Positions 8,604-17,905 of a stretch of DNA of 55,869 nt are shown here, one piece after another; the first letter of the stretch is position 1; each line of letters starts with the position of its first letter. Source of the DNA: Parcubacteria group bacterium M6-OD1-4 (GTDB lineage: Bacteria > Patescibacteriota > Patescibacteriia > Patescibacteriales > UBA12465); contig LSNS01000004.1 of NCBI GenBank assembly GCA_003056205.1, positions 1 through 55,869 of the forward strand, given 5' to 3'. Both the position numbers and the translations under genes were made by a program. The notes beneath the pieces were generated by a model that was not told the DNA's origin, made no database searches, and was given only the letters and a program-made list of their open reading frames with translations.

Positions 8604-9446
8604 ATGAACAAAAGAGTAAAAAAAGATTATCATTCCAAGAACCTGTCAAACCCCTTCTTCCATCATTCAAGTCCTAAACACCAGTATCATCTACAAAGTA
8701 AGTGGCGTTGGCTATTAATTTTTATTATCAGCAGTTTTTTAATTTGGTTTTTTTTAATTGCTTCATTTTGGAAAATACAAAAGATTCAACTTATTGGTTT
8801 ACAGCGTCTGCAAAAAAGGGAAGTGCTCAATATCGTTCAGCAACAAAGTTTGCAAAAACGTTGGTTATTTTTTAAACAAAATAACATTTTCTTATTCAAT
8901 AGCGGTCAAGTTAGTCAAAAAATTATTAGTGATTACGATGTTTCTAGTATTCGTATTGAAAAACATTTTCCCCATGCTTTAACAATCAAGTTAACTGAAC
9001 GTCCAATTAGTTTTATTTTTAAGGAGGGAAGTCAACTATTTTATGCTTCTGCCGATGCCCATTTAATTCGACGACCAGCAGTTAATGCTCAGGGTGAAAA
9101 GAAATATTTTTTATTAGAGAATAAGCGATCAGATTCTTTAATTAATGATAACAAGATTAATATTAAAACTAATTACTTAAAATTTATTCTTCATCTCCAT
9201 CAGGTTTTAAGTACCCATCCAAGTTTGCCAGTAACCAAGTTTATTATTGATTCGGAATTTGATACAGTTGAAGTTAAATTTACTAATGGTCCGCTAGTTT
9301 ATTTCAACACCACAGATAAAGTTAATAGTCAAGTCAATATTTTATCACTTGTTAAAAAACAAAAAATAAAGGATAATTTTAAGAGAACTGAATATATTGA
9401 TTTGCGTTATGGGAATAAAGTCTTTATTTATCCTAATTTTAATTAA
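8604..9446 (+). CDS. ftsQ: FtsQ/DivIB-type cell division protein
   Basis: A bitopic divisome protein that links FtsB/FtsL to septal wall synthesis. Residues 1-32 are basic and cytoplasmic, with one transmembrane segment at about 33-57. A POTRA domain follows (IQKIQLIGLQRLQKREVLNIV), then an FtsQ-type beta domain with the conserved ERP motif (KLTERPISFIF). The total of 280 residues is typical. It is 40 bases after alr. The usual mur-ddl-ftsAZ partners are not in the window. Confidence 0.82.
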   Translation: MNKRVKKDYHSKNLSNPFFHHSSPKHQYHLQSKWRWLLIFIISSFLIWFFLIASFWKIQKIQLIGLQRLQKREVLNIVQQQSLQKRWLFFKQNNIFLFNSGQVSQKIISDYDVSSIRIEKHFPHALTIKLTERPISFIFKEGSQLFYASADAHLIRRPAVNAQGEKKYFLLENKRSDSLINDNKINIKTNYLKFILHLHQVLSTHPSLPVTKFIIDSEFDTVEVKFTNGPLVYFNTTDKVNSQVNILSLVKKQKIKDNFKRTEYIDLRYGNKVFIYPNFN

Positions 9447-9457
9447 TTCAAAAATAT

Positions 9458-9598
9458 ATGGAAAAAACTTTTAAATTTTTATTTTTCTTAGCAGTCATCG
9501 TAGCGATTATTACAGTTATTGGACTCTTCCTAGTAACTGTTAAAATAATTCTTTTATTTCAACCTCAAGTGAATCTAATGGGTATTATGTTAAGTTAA
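9458..9598 (+). CDS. 46-residue single-pass membrane peptide
   Basis: An ATG 11 bases after the ftsQ stop opens a 47-codon frame including the TAA. The product is one hydrophobic helix with a basic start (MEKTFKFLFFLAVIVAIITV, continuing to FLVTVKIILLFQPQ) and a short tail. Its position and spacing suggest it is co-transcribed with ftsQ. I recognise no family. Short hydrophobic frames can arise by chance in AT-rich DNA, so conservation decides. Confidence 0.45.
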   Translation: MEKTFKFLFFLAVIVAIITVIGLFLVTVKIILLFQPQVNLMGIMLS

Positions 9599-9666
9599 AG
9601 TAGTATTATGTTTGATTAGAATGGGTGTTTTAGTATAAAAAACCTTAATCTTGATATTTATTAGCC

Positions 9667-9694
9667 TTGACTTCCTTTTGTCTTATGCTATAAT
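9667..9694 (+). promoter_or_regulatory. Strong predicted promoter with leader for xer
   Basis: -35 TTGACT (9667-9672), a 16-base spacer and -10 TATAAT (9689-9694), with TATG just upstream (extended -10). Transcription would begin near 9701 and leave a leader of about 118 bases before the recombinase ATG. The leader has one credible hairpin (GTTAGAA, loop CCTTAA, TTCTGGC, with G-U pairs). I see no recognisable riboswitch. Confidence 0.7.
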
Positions 9695-9818
9695 TGAGTG
9701 TAAGGGATATTATACTCAGTTATGTCTGTGAGATTGTTGAAGTGTTAGAACCTTAATTCTGGCTAAAAACTCGGTATAAGCTTCTTCCCCCTCTTTAACT
9801 AATATAAATAGTTTTAAT

Positions 9819-10760
9819 ATGCTTGCTAGTTTACCTTTATTAGAAGATTTCCTTTTAAATTTAAAAGTTAATAATTATTCTCCAGAAACGATTTATAACT
9901 ATGAACGAGATTTAAAGGTTTTTGAAGATTTTTTGATAAAAAATAAAATAACTTTTTCTAAATTAAATAAAAAAGACATTTTAAATTATAAGGCTTTTTT
10001 AAGTTCTGTTGATCGCCAAACAGCTCAAGAGCATCTTGGTCAAAAAATGTTAAATGCCTACTCTATCAATCGAATGCTTTCTGTGGTCCGGAGTTATTTC
10101 AAATATTTAATAGAAATGGATTATAATATCCCTGTTCCTCCCGAGGCGATTAAAATGATTAAAACTATTAGAAAGAAATCTCAAGTAGCTGAATTAGAAG
10201 AATTAGTAAAATTGATTGAGTTCCCTTCCCAAATTGAAAAAAATAAAAAGATTGCTTTACGAAATCGCACCATGTTGGAAATATTATTTTCTACTGGGAT
10301 GAGGATTTCCGAATTAATTAACTTAAAAATAAATCAAGTTGATAAACAGGGACGAATTTTTGTATTAGGAAAAGGTAAAAAGGAGCGTTTTGTTTATCTA
10401 ACTCCACGAGCATTCAAATTTTTAAAAGCATATTTGAATGTTAGACGTGATAGTTCAGTTTTTGTCTTTATTCCCTACCGGGGGCTCAATTCTTCAAAAA
10501 TCAAAAATAAAAAAATTTCTACCAATTACTTACAAGCGAAGATTAAACAATATCGTGAACTTTTAGGAATTAATGTGCCAGTTTCGGCGCACTCTTTGCG
10601 CCATGGTTTTGCCACCTATTTAGCGGAGGCTGGAGCTAGTCCGGCTGCCATTCAGGTTTTGTTGGGTCATGAATCATTGGATACTACCACGAGATATGTT
10701 CATGCTTCTGATTTATATGCTCAAAAAACACAACAGAAATTTCATCCTCTTCAAGATTAA
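9819..10760 (+). CDS. Tyrosine recombinase XerC/XerD type
   Basis: A site-specific recombinase, probably the chromosome-dimer resolvase acting at dif. Residues 1-115 form the SAM-like core-binding domain. The catalytic set is complete: R162 (STGMRISELINL), K185 (LGKGKKERF), H258 and R261 (HSLRHGFATYL), H284 (LLGHES) and nucleophile Y293 (TTRYVH). The total of 313 residues is typical of XerC/D. No phage or integron genes lie beside it, so a housekeeping Xer is more likely than an element integrase. XerC and XerD cannot be told apart from this sequence alone. Confidence 0.92.
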   Translation: MLASLPLLEDFLLNLKVNNYSPETIYNYERDLKVFEDFLIKNKITFSKLNKKDILNYKAFLSSVDRQTAQEHLGQKMLNAYSINRMLSVVRSYFKYLIEMDYNIPVPPEAIKMIKTIRKKSQVAELEELVKLIEFPSQIEKNKKIALRNRTMLEILFSTGMRISELINLKINQVDKQGRIFVLGKGKKERFVYLTPRAFKFLKAYLNVRRDSSVFVFIPYRGLNSSKIKNKKISTNYLQAKIKQYRELLGINVPVSAHSLRHGFATYLAEAGASPAAIQVLLGHESLDTTTRYVHASDLYAQKTQQKFHPLQD

Positions 10761-10793
10761 TTCTATATTATAAGAAAAAGATTTTTATGATAA

Positions 10794-10817
10794 AAAATAG
10801 CTAATATTAGCTATTTT
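10794..10817. terminator. Bidirectional terminator between xer and the M23 gene
   Basis: A perfect 24-base palindrome whose arms are AAAATAGCTAAT and ATTAGCTATTTT. The A-rich outer left arm and T-rich outer right arm give a U-tract in either direction. It lies between two convergent genes. Confidence 0.75.
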
Positions 10818-10851
10818 ATTATACTTTAATTTATTTTTGTTTTCTTTTGAG

Positions 10852-12081
10852 CTATGGTAAGTAATTCATTGGATTAACTGGAATACCATTCAATCGCACT
10901 TCAAAATGTAAATGTGGACCAGTGGTAAAGGGCCCTGAGCCCGGAGTCCCTGGGGTTCCGCCACTACGGCCGATAGCTTCTCCTTGACTAACATATTGGT
11001 CGGCAGTCACAAAAATAGCGGAAACATGCCCATATACCGTTGATAAACCGTGCCCATGAATTAACATAATATAAGCATAGTTGTTGCTACCATTAAATTT
11101 AGCTCGAGCAACATAACCATCTGCCGCTGCTCTAATTATCGTCCCCTGGGGAACGCGAATATCAATTCCAGAATGTTGACCAATTAATTTTTTAAAAGGA
11201 TAGTTGGGATCATGAAAAGTGGCATCAATAATACGCGAATTTACTGGCCAAGCAATGCTATTTTGATTACTATTCAAAAGAGTTTGATCCTTTTTGGACA
11301 TCTTTTGCCAGACCAAGCGTTCGGCGGAAGAAATATCGGCTTCCGCTTGTTGTTGCTGACGGAGACCTTTTTGTAATAAGGCTTGATAATATTGTTCAGA
11401 AGACTGTGTTGTTGCTAATAAGTTATTTTTATTATTTTGGTCATACTCTAAGTCACCCTTTTTATTAAGTAATTGTTTTTTGAAATTTAATAAATTATCA
11501 TTTTTTTGCTTTAAAACCAACAAATTTTGTTTTAATTTTTGTTGTTGAATTTTTAAACTATCAACACTCTCACTCAAACCTTGATTCATGTTAGTTAAGT
11601 ATTGAGCCTGATTAATAAAATCAGTTAAGGAGTGATTTAATAATAAATTCTGTAAAGTAGAGATTTGGTCGTGTTGATATAGAGCTTGGAGAAGATAGCC
11701 AAGGTGTTGTTTTTGAGTCTCAATTTTTGTATTAAGAAGCTGATTATCTAATTTTATTTTTTCAGTTTCTAAAGTGTTTTTACTAATTTCTAGATTGACT
11801 TGTTTAATTGCTAAATTAGCTTCGGAAATACGATCGTTTAAGATAGCTACTTGGTTGTTAAGCGTTACTTGGTTGTTAACTTGAGAACGAATTTTATTCT
11901 GATATTCTTGTTGTTGAGCTTGAATTTTATTCAAAGCTTCTTTTTGATTTTGGATTTTAAGATTTAAAGCTTGTAGTTCGGGACTATTATTATTGGAAAT
12001 AGCTTGTGATTGTTGCCAAAAACCAACAATTACTAAAGGAATTATTATTAAAATTAGAATCTTAAATTTACTGTTAAACAT
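10852..12081 (-). CDS. Coiled-coil M23 peptidoglycan hydrolase (EnvC/NlpD-like)
   Basis: A secreted murein endopeptidase or amidase activator. A signal peptide or anchor is at 7-27, followed by a long Gln/Asn-rich coiled coil at about 33-265. The LytM/M23 domain is at 275-409. Zinc ligands are present: H303 and D307 (QHSGIDI) and H392 in GPHLHFEV, with H390 as the catalytic His and a GHV motif at 351-353. It therefore looks enzymatically active, unlike EnvC activators that have lost these residues. It is the last gene of a likely three-gene unit with gltX and the glycosyltransferase-NUDIX gene. Confidence 0.9.
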   Translation of the reverse strand: MFNSKFKILILIIIPLVIVGFWQQSQAISNNNSPELQALNLKIQNQKEALNKIQAQQQEYQNKIRSQVNNQVTLNNQVAILNDRISEANLAIKQVNLEISKNTLETEKIKLDNQLLNTKIETQKQHLGYLLQALYQHDQISTLQNLLLNHSLTDFINQAQYLTNMNQGLSESVDSLKIQQQKLKQNLLVLKQKNDNLLNFKKQLLNKKGDLEYDQNNKNNLLATTQSSEQYYQALLQKGLRQQQQAEADISSAERLVWQKMSKKDQTLLNSNQNSIAWPVNSRIIDATFHDPNYPFKKLIGQHSGIDIRVPQGTIIRAAADGYVARAKFNGSNNYAYIMLIHGHGLSTVYGHVSAIFVTADQYVSQGEAIGRSGGTPGTPGSGPFTTGPHLHFEVRLNGIPVNPMNYLP

Positions 12082-12101
12082 AAGATTATTTTAACATTTT
12101 T

Positions 12102-13586
12102 TTAACTCTTCGTAAATTTTACTTGTTGAAGACGTTGTAAAGTTTCTGCTTTTCCAAGGGCCCAAGCCAGGTCAAAGGGACTGGGACTATTTTTTTGACC
12201 GCTTAAAGCTACTCGCAGAGGCCAAAGATAATCACCATTTTGATAGCCATTAGTTTTTAACCAATCAAGAATATTAGTTTGTAAATATTCTCTAGTCCAG
12301 TTCTCTTCTGTGATTTCTTTTAATTTTTCTTCTATGCGCTGAAGATTATCAATTGTTTCGTCTGGGGTGAGTTTTTTCCAGAGTAATAATTCTAATGGGT
12401 AAGAGGGTAATTCAAAGAGAAAACTAGTTGCTTCTACAATATCGCTTAATTTTTTCAAACGGTCTTGAGCTAAAGTAATAAACTTTTCTATTTTTACTTC
12501 ATCTTGAATCTTTCGCCCCGCTTTTTCTAAATAGGGCTGACAAAGCTGAACTAACTCTGGTAGTGGTTTTTGGCGCAGATAATAAGCATTAAAATAATCT
12601 AGTTTATCCGTATCAAAAATTGCCGGACTGGTTCCTAAGCCAGTAATTGAAAACTTTGTTTCTAATTCTGCTAAGGACCAGAGTTCTTGATCGTCTTTGG
12701 GGTGCCAACCTAAGAGGACGCTGAAATTAATTAACGCTTCTGGTAAATAACCCTGATGAAGATAATCTTCAACAAAGACATCACCCTGTCGTTTACTCAA
12801 TTTTCCTCCACCAACTTTATTTAAGATTAGTGGAAAATGAATAAATTTTGGTGGTGTCCAGTTGAAAGCTTGATAAAGTAAAATATTTTTAGGATATGAT
12901 GGCAACCATTCATCACCACGGGTGACATGCGAAATTTTCATTAGATGATCATCAATAACATTAGCAAATTGATAAGTTGGTAAGCCATTAGATTTTATCA
13001 ATACTTGGTCATCTAAATCCGCTAATTGAAAACTAATTGCTCCTCGTAATTCATCATTAACGGTAATTTTTCCTTTTTGAGACATTTTTTGTCGCAAAAC
13101 AAACTTTTCTCCTGCTTGAGCTCGTTGTTCTGCTTGAGCACTATCTAATTGGCGACAGAGACCGTCATAACGTGGTGCTTGATGTTTTGCCTCTTGGGCA
13201 CTTCGCATCTCTTGAAGACGCTCTGAAGAGCAAAAACAACGATAAGCTTGTCCACTTTCTAGTAGCTGTTGAGCATATTGTTGATAGATTTCTTGACGTT
13301 GAGATTGAATATAGGGACCATAATCACCACCTAGATGAGGTCCTTCATCAAATTCTAAGCCCATTATTTTTAAAATTTCAATTAGTTTTTCACTAGCCCC
13401 GGGAACAATTCTTTTTTGATCAGTATCTTCAATTCGCAGAATAAATTTACCTCCCCATTTTTTGCTCAAGAGATAAGTAAAGAGGGCGGTTCGTAAGTTT
13501 CCAATATGTAGAAAACCAGTTGGTGAAGGAGCGAGTCGTAAACGAATATCTTTTTGTTTATTGTTTTCTTTGTTTAAAGTTGACAT
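12102..13586 (-). CDS. gltX: Glutamyl-tRNA synthetase
   Basis: A class I synthetase that charges tRNA-Glu. The HIGH motif appears as HIGN at residues 27-30 (APSPTGFLHIGN) and the KMSKS motif as KLSKR at 262-266. The central SHVTRGDEW motif is also present. The C-terminal helical anticodon-binding part runs to 494. Whether it is discriminating or also charges tRNA-Gln is not visible here. It starts one base after the stop of the upstream glycosyltransferase-NUDIX gene, so the two are probably translationally coupled. Confidence 0.96.
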   Translation of the reverse strand: MSTLNKENNKQKDIRLRLAPSPTGFLHIGNLRTALFTYLLSKKWGGKFILRIEDTDQKRIVPGASEKLIEILKIMGLEFDEGPHLGGDYGPYIQSQRQEIYQQYAQQLLESGQAYRCFCSSERLQEMRSAQEAKHQAPRYDGLCRQLDSAQAEQRAQAGEKFVLRQKMSQKGKITVNDELRGAISFQLADLDDQVLIKSNGLPTYQFANVIDDHLMKISHVTRGDEWLPSYPKNILLYQAFNWTPPKFIHFPLILNKVGGGKLSKRQGDVFVEDYLHQGYLPEALINFSVLLGWHPKDDQELWSLAELETKFSITGLGTSPAIFDTDKLDYFNAYYLRQKPLPELVQLCQPYLEKAGRKIQDEVKIEKFITLAQDRLKKLSDIVEATSFLFELPSYPLELLLWKKLTPDETIDNLQRIEEKLKEITEENWTREYLQTNILDWLKTNGYQNGDYLWPLRVALSGQKNSPSPFDLAWALGKAETLQRLQQVKFTKS

Positions 13587-13587
13587 A

Positions 13588-14823
13588 TTACATTTTTTTT
13601 AAACTTTTAAATTTTTCTAAAAATATTTTAGTTGCTAGGCGTCTAATTGGTTCTATTTCTTCTATTATTTCCTCAACTAAAATCCATTTCCAGGCGATAT
13701 GATCCCAAAAGTTAAGTTTAATTTCTTCATCACTGCCTTGGAACTCCGCAATATACAAACCTTGTTTTTGTCCTCGATAGCCTTGATGACGGTCAGGATG
13801 AGTATTCTGCCCTTTTTTCTTTTTGTTCTCATCCTTATCTTTTTTAAAGGAAGGAACTTGAAAACGATAATGATAAAGGTTTTTAAAACTGGCCTTAGTT
13901 AATAAATTTTTTTCTGTAATATTTAATTCTTCTATTAATTCTCGTCGCCCCGCTTTTTCAATATTTTCACCATCGGTTCCTCCTTGAGGTAATTGCCATT
14001 GACCATTATCCTCTCTTTTAACTATTAAAATCTTTTTCCCTTGCGAAGTATTTCTATAAAGTAAAGTAACAACATTAGGACGATAACGCCAAGAGTTTAT
14101 TAATTTATTGACTAAAAATTTTTCCATAAAAACAACCGTGGCCCGATAAATTCTTTTAATTCTGGTGGGTTGTTGTATTAAACGCCAAAACCATTCTAAT
14201 CCAAAATAACGCATTATTTTTGGAGCTCGTTGTATTTTTCCACTTAAAAAATCAAAAGTACCTCCAACGCCTAAAGCTAATTTCACGCTGGGTAATTTTT
14301 TAAGATTATGATAAATTAATTTTTCTTGATCTGGAAAGCCAAGAGTAACGAACATTAAAATTGGAGAGAAATTTTTTATTTCTTGAATAATTTCTCTTGC
14401 TAGAAATTTATTACGACTAATATTAATAACCTTAAAATTTAAGTTTGTAAATCTTTTAATTAGTGAATTTTCTAAATCAGATTTTGTAGATAAACCATTT
14501 TCCCAATTAAGAATTAAAGTTTTTAATTGATTGTGCTCGGCAATTTTTAATAATTCTTTAGTTAAATCGGCCCCTGGGAAGCGTGGTAAACAATGACCAG
14601 TTAAATAGGCGGCGAGCTTTAAGCCAAAACCATCGGCAGGAGCTAAATCTGCTTGATTAAGGATATAAAAAAATTCTTCGTCATTTCCTGCTTGAAGAAT
14701 TATTTCCGGATTTGGAGTAACTAAATAATGTTGTTCCGAAGAATTATTTAAAAAATAACTCAATTTTTTTAGCAATTCTTTCTTCTGTAATTGACTTAAA
14801 TTTATTCCCAAAATATTGACCAT
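13588..14823 (-). CDS. TagA/WecG glycosyltransferase fused to a NUDIX hydrolase
   Basis: Residues 1-240 match the WecG/TagA/CpsF family (GT26), which adds N-acetylmannosamine-type sugars to lipid-linked GlcNAc in teichoic acid or polymer synthesis. T36 (VTPNPE), D64 (APADGFG) and Q166 (GFPDQEK) sit where TagA active-site residues sit, and the GVGGTFDFLSG block is intact. Residues 250-400 are a NUDIX domain. Its box is RELIEELNI (R294, E295, E298, E299) preceded by LPQGGTDGEN, one residue shorter than the consensus, with Gly replaced by Asn near the end. A Lys-rich insert lies at 327-345. The reading frame is open throughout, so this is a real fusion unless the sequence has an error. The NUDIX substrate is unknown. 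Confidence 0.88.
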   Translation of the reverse strand: MVNILGINLSQLQKKELLKKLSYFLNNSSEQHYLVTPNPEIILQAGNDEEFFYILNQADLAPADGFGLKLAAYLTGHCLPRFPGADLTKELLKIAEHNQLKTLILNWENGLSTKSDLENSLIKRFTNLNFKVINISRNKFLAREIIQEIKNFSPILMFVTLGFPDQEKLIYHNLKKLPSVKLALGVGGTFDFLSGKIQRAPKIMRYFGLEWFWRLIQQPTRIKRIYRATVVFMEKFLVNKLINSWRYRPNVVTLLYRNTSQGKKILIVKREDNGQWQLPQGGTDGENIEKAGRRELIEELNITEKNLLTKASFKNLYHYRFQVPSFKKDKDENKKKKGQNTHPDRHQGYRGQKQGLYIAEFQGSDEEIKLNFWDHIAWKWILVEEIIEEIEPIRRLATKIFLEKFKSLKKM

Positions 14824-14891
14824 ATGTTATAATATTATTATCTTAATATTATTATAAAAATTGACTTTCGTCAAAATTAATTTTCTTTTTT

Positions 14892-15854
14892 ATGACTCGT
14901 TATCGAAGAATCAATAATCATATTGAAAGTTTAAAAATAAATAATCCGCGAGTGAGTTCTTTTTTAGAATGGCTAAACATCACTAACACTAGTAAAAACG
15001 ATATTGAGTATTTGCGCCATAATTATCATTTTGATTTAGTTCATTTGAAAGTTGCTTCAGCTTCGGTTTCTTTTCAACGTCCGATGATTTTTCGAGGTAA
15101 AGATTATTTATGTTTGGTCCTTCATTTCCCCACTTTTAAAAATGAACGGATTGTTTCTACTGAAGTTGATTTTTATATTGGCCATGGGTTTTTAATTTCT
15201 GTTAATAATGATGATTTAAAATCGTTGACTAAATTTTTTCAACTCGGAAAAAAGAGCCCCGATTCCCTATTGGCTTATTCTCTAGAATCTTCAGCTATTT
15301 TACTTTATGAAATTCTTGGGCATCTGATTGATGGTATTTATCCCTTGTTAGATCAAAATAGTTTAAAAATTAATGAAATTGAGGATTTAATTTTTTCTGA
15401 CAAACAAAAAGAATCAGTCGAAAAGATTTTATTACTACGTCGGAATATTGTTAATATTCGTAAAATTATTCAGAATCATAAAAATATTTTACAAAAATTA
15501 TTAGAGATGGAAAGCAGTTTAGTGGAAAAATCAGCAATTAAGAAATACTATGCTGGTCTGGTAGAACATTCTAAGCGAATTTGGGAAACTCTTGATAATC
15601 AAAAAGAAATGGTGGAAGTTTTAAATAATACTAATGAGTCATTACTAAATGGTCGCATGACTGATATTATTCGAACCTTAACGATATTTTCAGTAATTAT
15701 CTTCCCTTTGACATTATTAGCGGCTATTTTTGCAATGCGGACTAAAGGAACACCAATTATTGATCACCCCGGAAGTTTTTGGATTATTATTAGCATTATG
15801 TTTGTAATATCCCTTGGAATGCTTAGTCTTTTTAAACATAAAAAATGGTTATAA
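14892..15854 (+). CDS. CorA-like divalent cation channel with altered GMN motif
   Basis: A homologue of CorA/MIT Mg2+ channels. An N-terminal alpha/beta domain (1-150) leads into the long helix (about 150-262), then two C-terminal transmembrane segments (263-280, 296-313) and the conserved basic end KHKKWL. The signature GMN, which forms the selectivity filter after TM1, is A281-M282-R283 here (AAIFAMRTKG). ZntB-type relatives keep GxN, so loss of both Gly and Asn is unusual. Metal selectivity therefore cannot be assumed. It stands alone, with a terminator downstream. Confidence 0.85.
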   Translation: MTRYRRINNHIESLKINNPRVSSFLEWLNITNTSKNDIEYLRHNYHFDLVHLKVASASVSFQRPMIFRGKDYLCLVLHFPTFKNERIVSTEVDFYIGHGFLISVNNDDLKSLTKFFQLGKKSPDSLLAYSLESSAILLYEILGHLIDGIYPLLDQNSLKINEIEDLIFSDKQKESVEKILLLRRNIVNIRKIIQNHKNILQKLLEMESSLVEKSAIKKYYAGLVEHSKRIWETLDNQKEMVEVLNNTNESLLNGRMTDIIRTLTIFSVIIFPLTLLAAIFAMRTKGTPIIDHPGSFWIIISIMFVISLGMLSLFKHKKWL

Positions 15855-15891
15855 GCTCCTACTAAATTAAAAAAATATCAGAATTAATTTT

Positions 15892-15922
15892 AAAAAGACT
15901 CTTAATTACTAGAGTCTTTTTT
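15892..15922. terminator. Bidirectional terminator between corA-like and DUF4012 genes
   Basis: The arms AAAAAGACTCT (15892-15902) and AGAGTCTTTTT (15911-15921) pair perfectly over an 8-base loop, with U-tracts in both directions. It lies between convergent genes. Confidence 0.85.
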
Positions 15923-15966
15923 GAAAAAAATAAATTATATCAAAAGTGTTGCACTTACTTATTGAA

Positions 15967-17874
15967 CTAGGGACTAGCATTTAGTTTAAATACTTGATTT
16001 TTATTTAAAGTAGTAGACCAATGTTGATTCTCTTGAGGTTCAAATTGTAAGTTGACAATTAGGCTATTAACCCTCCTTCCGGCTTGTTTCTCCACTAACA
16101 ATTGATAATCCTTATCTTGAATTTCTTGTTTAATAATTTTTGGTAAAGAATATTTAATGATTATTTGTCGTGAATTACCAGGTTCAACGGTAAAGAAAAA
16201 ACCAAACACTGTTTTTCCTAAAGTTAAATTATTTTCTGTACTAATATTGGCTATATTTGTCTGAAGACCAGTAATAGACAATAAGTGGCTACCGAGGGGA
16301 ACATAAATTCTTGTATAACTACGATAACGAGTAGTTCGCCAGTTAAATTTTCCTTGATGCTGATAGTTTAATTGGAGATTAGCCTGAATTTTCCCATTCT
16401 TATTAAGTACAGTATAAGTCATGTCTTTTTTCATGACTGCATCACTTTTAAAGGCCGCTAAATTAGCATCAACGACCATTAGAAAATCGTGATTAGTCTT
16501 GATTATTTCTCCTGTAGCTTGTAGTTTTTGTGCTAAATTTTCCCAATTTGGGTTAAAAAAATAAATTTGAATATTTTTTTCAACAATATTTTTTTCAACA
16601 ATGTTTAGTAAGTTTCCCCAATTTTTAAGAGGAACCTGATAAAGACGAAGTTTAAGTTCGTTCATTAAATTATTAACGACTTCTTTTCTATCCCAGGAGG
16701 AAATATGTTGTTTTTTGTATGCTACTTCTACATTATATTGAAGGAGTTGTTGAAAATCATTAGCTTGATAAGTTGTTCCTTGCACTTGAAGTGGACCAAC
16801 AAACTTAATTAAATCGGCAATTAAATTAGGGGTGATGGCGATAATTCCAGTGAAATAGCTTGTTGATTTATTCAGAGCCTTACTTTCACCATTATAAATT
16901 TCGACAACTTTTCGAGCTGATTGTGGCCAATCTGGAGACCAATTAGCATCTCGTAAATACCACTTTTTAACTCCTAAATATTTTTCTAAAATTATTGGTG
17001 GTTTTAAATTCCATTTAGGACTTTGAGAAGCGGGCATATCTAGATGATAACTGTCGTCAGTTTTTAAAGAGATAATGGCACCATTTTTGATTTCTAAAAT
17101 AGCATCAACGCCAATAAAACCTCCGCTCGGTCGCAACTCATCATTATTCTGTAGAATTATTAAAAATCGACTAGTTTCTGGAGTCCCACTGAAGGCAGGT
17201 AAGAGTTTAATTAAAGGAGAAAAGTTAGTAATTAACTGTGAACTAGCTGTTAATTTAGTCCTAATATCCTGAATTTGTTGATACAGAGGCCAAAGAATGC
17301 CAAAATGATGAATAGTAGCTAATTGAGAATTAGCTAAATCTAAACTAATTTTTAAATTTTTTAATTCCGGTCCTAAGCTAGAAATAGTTTTTAAAAAATT
17401 ATCTTTATTAGCTGTTGATAAATCTTGAAAATTATCTTGATTGCTTAAGGAACGGATTTGATCCAAATTTTGGGCTAAAGGAATTAAAGCTCTGAGAGAA
17501 TGACTGAGTATTTCTCCACTACTAAATAAACTATCAAGATCTTTAACTTGAGAATTAATTATTTTAAGGTGTTTAACTGTAAAATTAGAACGTGATTTCT
17601 GAAGAGTTTTTTCTGCTTGGGAAAAGTCAATTTCCGCTTCTTGAGCTTTCTGGGCAGCTTGTGACCAATTCTGAGTTTTAGTAGCGCTCAGAGCGCTAAT
17701 TAAGGCTGTTTTAGCATTTAAACCATCCCGTGTAGCGCTTTTAAAATCCTGGTAACTACTACCCAATAATAGTAATAATACTATGGAACTTAAAATTCCT
17801 ATCAAAAAAAGATATTTTAAAAATATCCAAATATAATGTCGACTATTATTAAAATTTCTATTTCTATTCTTCAT
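15967..17874 (-). CDS. DUF4012 membrane-anchored protein
   Basis: A large extracytoplasmic protein with one N-terminal transmembrane helix (about 14-35) and a helical region to about 220. The DUF4012 core follows, with ILQNNDELRPSGGFIG and the region around DANWSPDWPQSA, both typical of the family. Two beta-rich stretches fill the rest to 635. Function is not known. Family members occur in CPR bacteria and Gram-positive actinobacteria, often near polysaccharide genes, and may act in envelope polymer handling (inference). The winged-helix gene lies 31 bases upstream in the same direction. Confidence 0.85.
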   Translation of the reverse strand: MKNRNRNFNNSRHYIWIFLKYLFLIGILSSIVLLLLLGSSYQDFKSATRDGLNAKTALISALSATKTQNWSQAAQKAQEAEIDFSQAEKTLQKSRSNFTVKHLKIINSQVKDLDSLFSSGEILSHSLRALIPLAQNLDQIRSLSNQDNFQDLSTANKDNFLKTISSLGPELKNLKISLDLANSQLATIHHFGILWPLYQQIQDIRTKLTASSQLITNFSPLIKLLPAFSGTPETSRFLIILQNNDELRPSGGFIGVDAILEIKNGAIISLKTDDSYHLDMPASQSPKWNLKPPIILEKYLGVKKWYLRDANWSPDWPQSARKVVEIYNGESKALNKSTSYFTGIIAITPNLIADLIKFVGPLQVQGTTYQANDFQQLLQYNVEVAYKKQHISSWDRKEVVNNLMNELKLRLYQVPLKNWGNLLNIVEKNIVEKNIQIYFFNPNWENLAQKLQATGEIIKTNHDFLMVVDANLAAFKSDAVMKKDMTYTVLNKNGKIQANLQLNYQHQGKFNWRTTRYRSYTRIYVPLGSHLLSITGLQTNIANISTENNLTLGKTVFGFFFTVEPGNSRQIIIKYSLPKIIKQEIQDKDYQLLVEKQAGRRVNSLIVNLQFEPQENQHWSTTLNKNQVFKLNASP

Positions 17875-17905
17875 TAAATTAAGGCTTCACTTTAAAAATT
17901 ATTAA

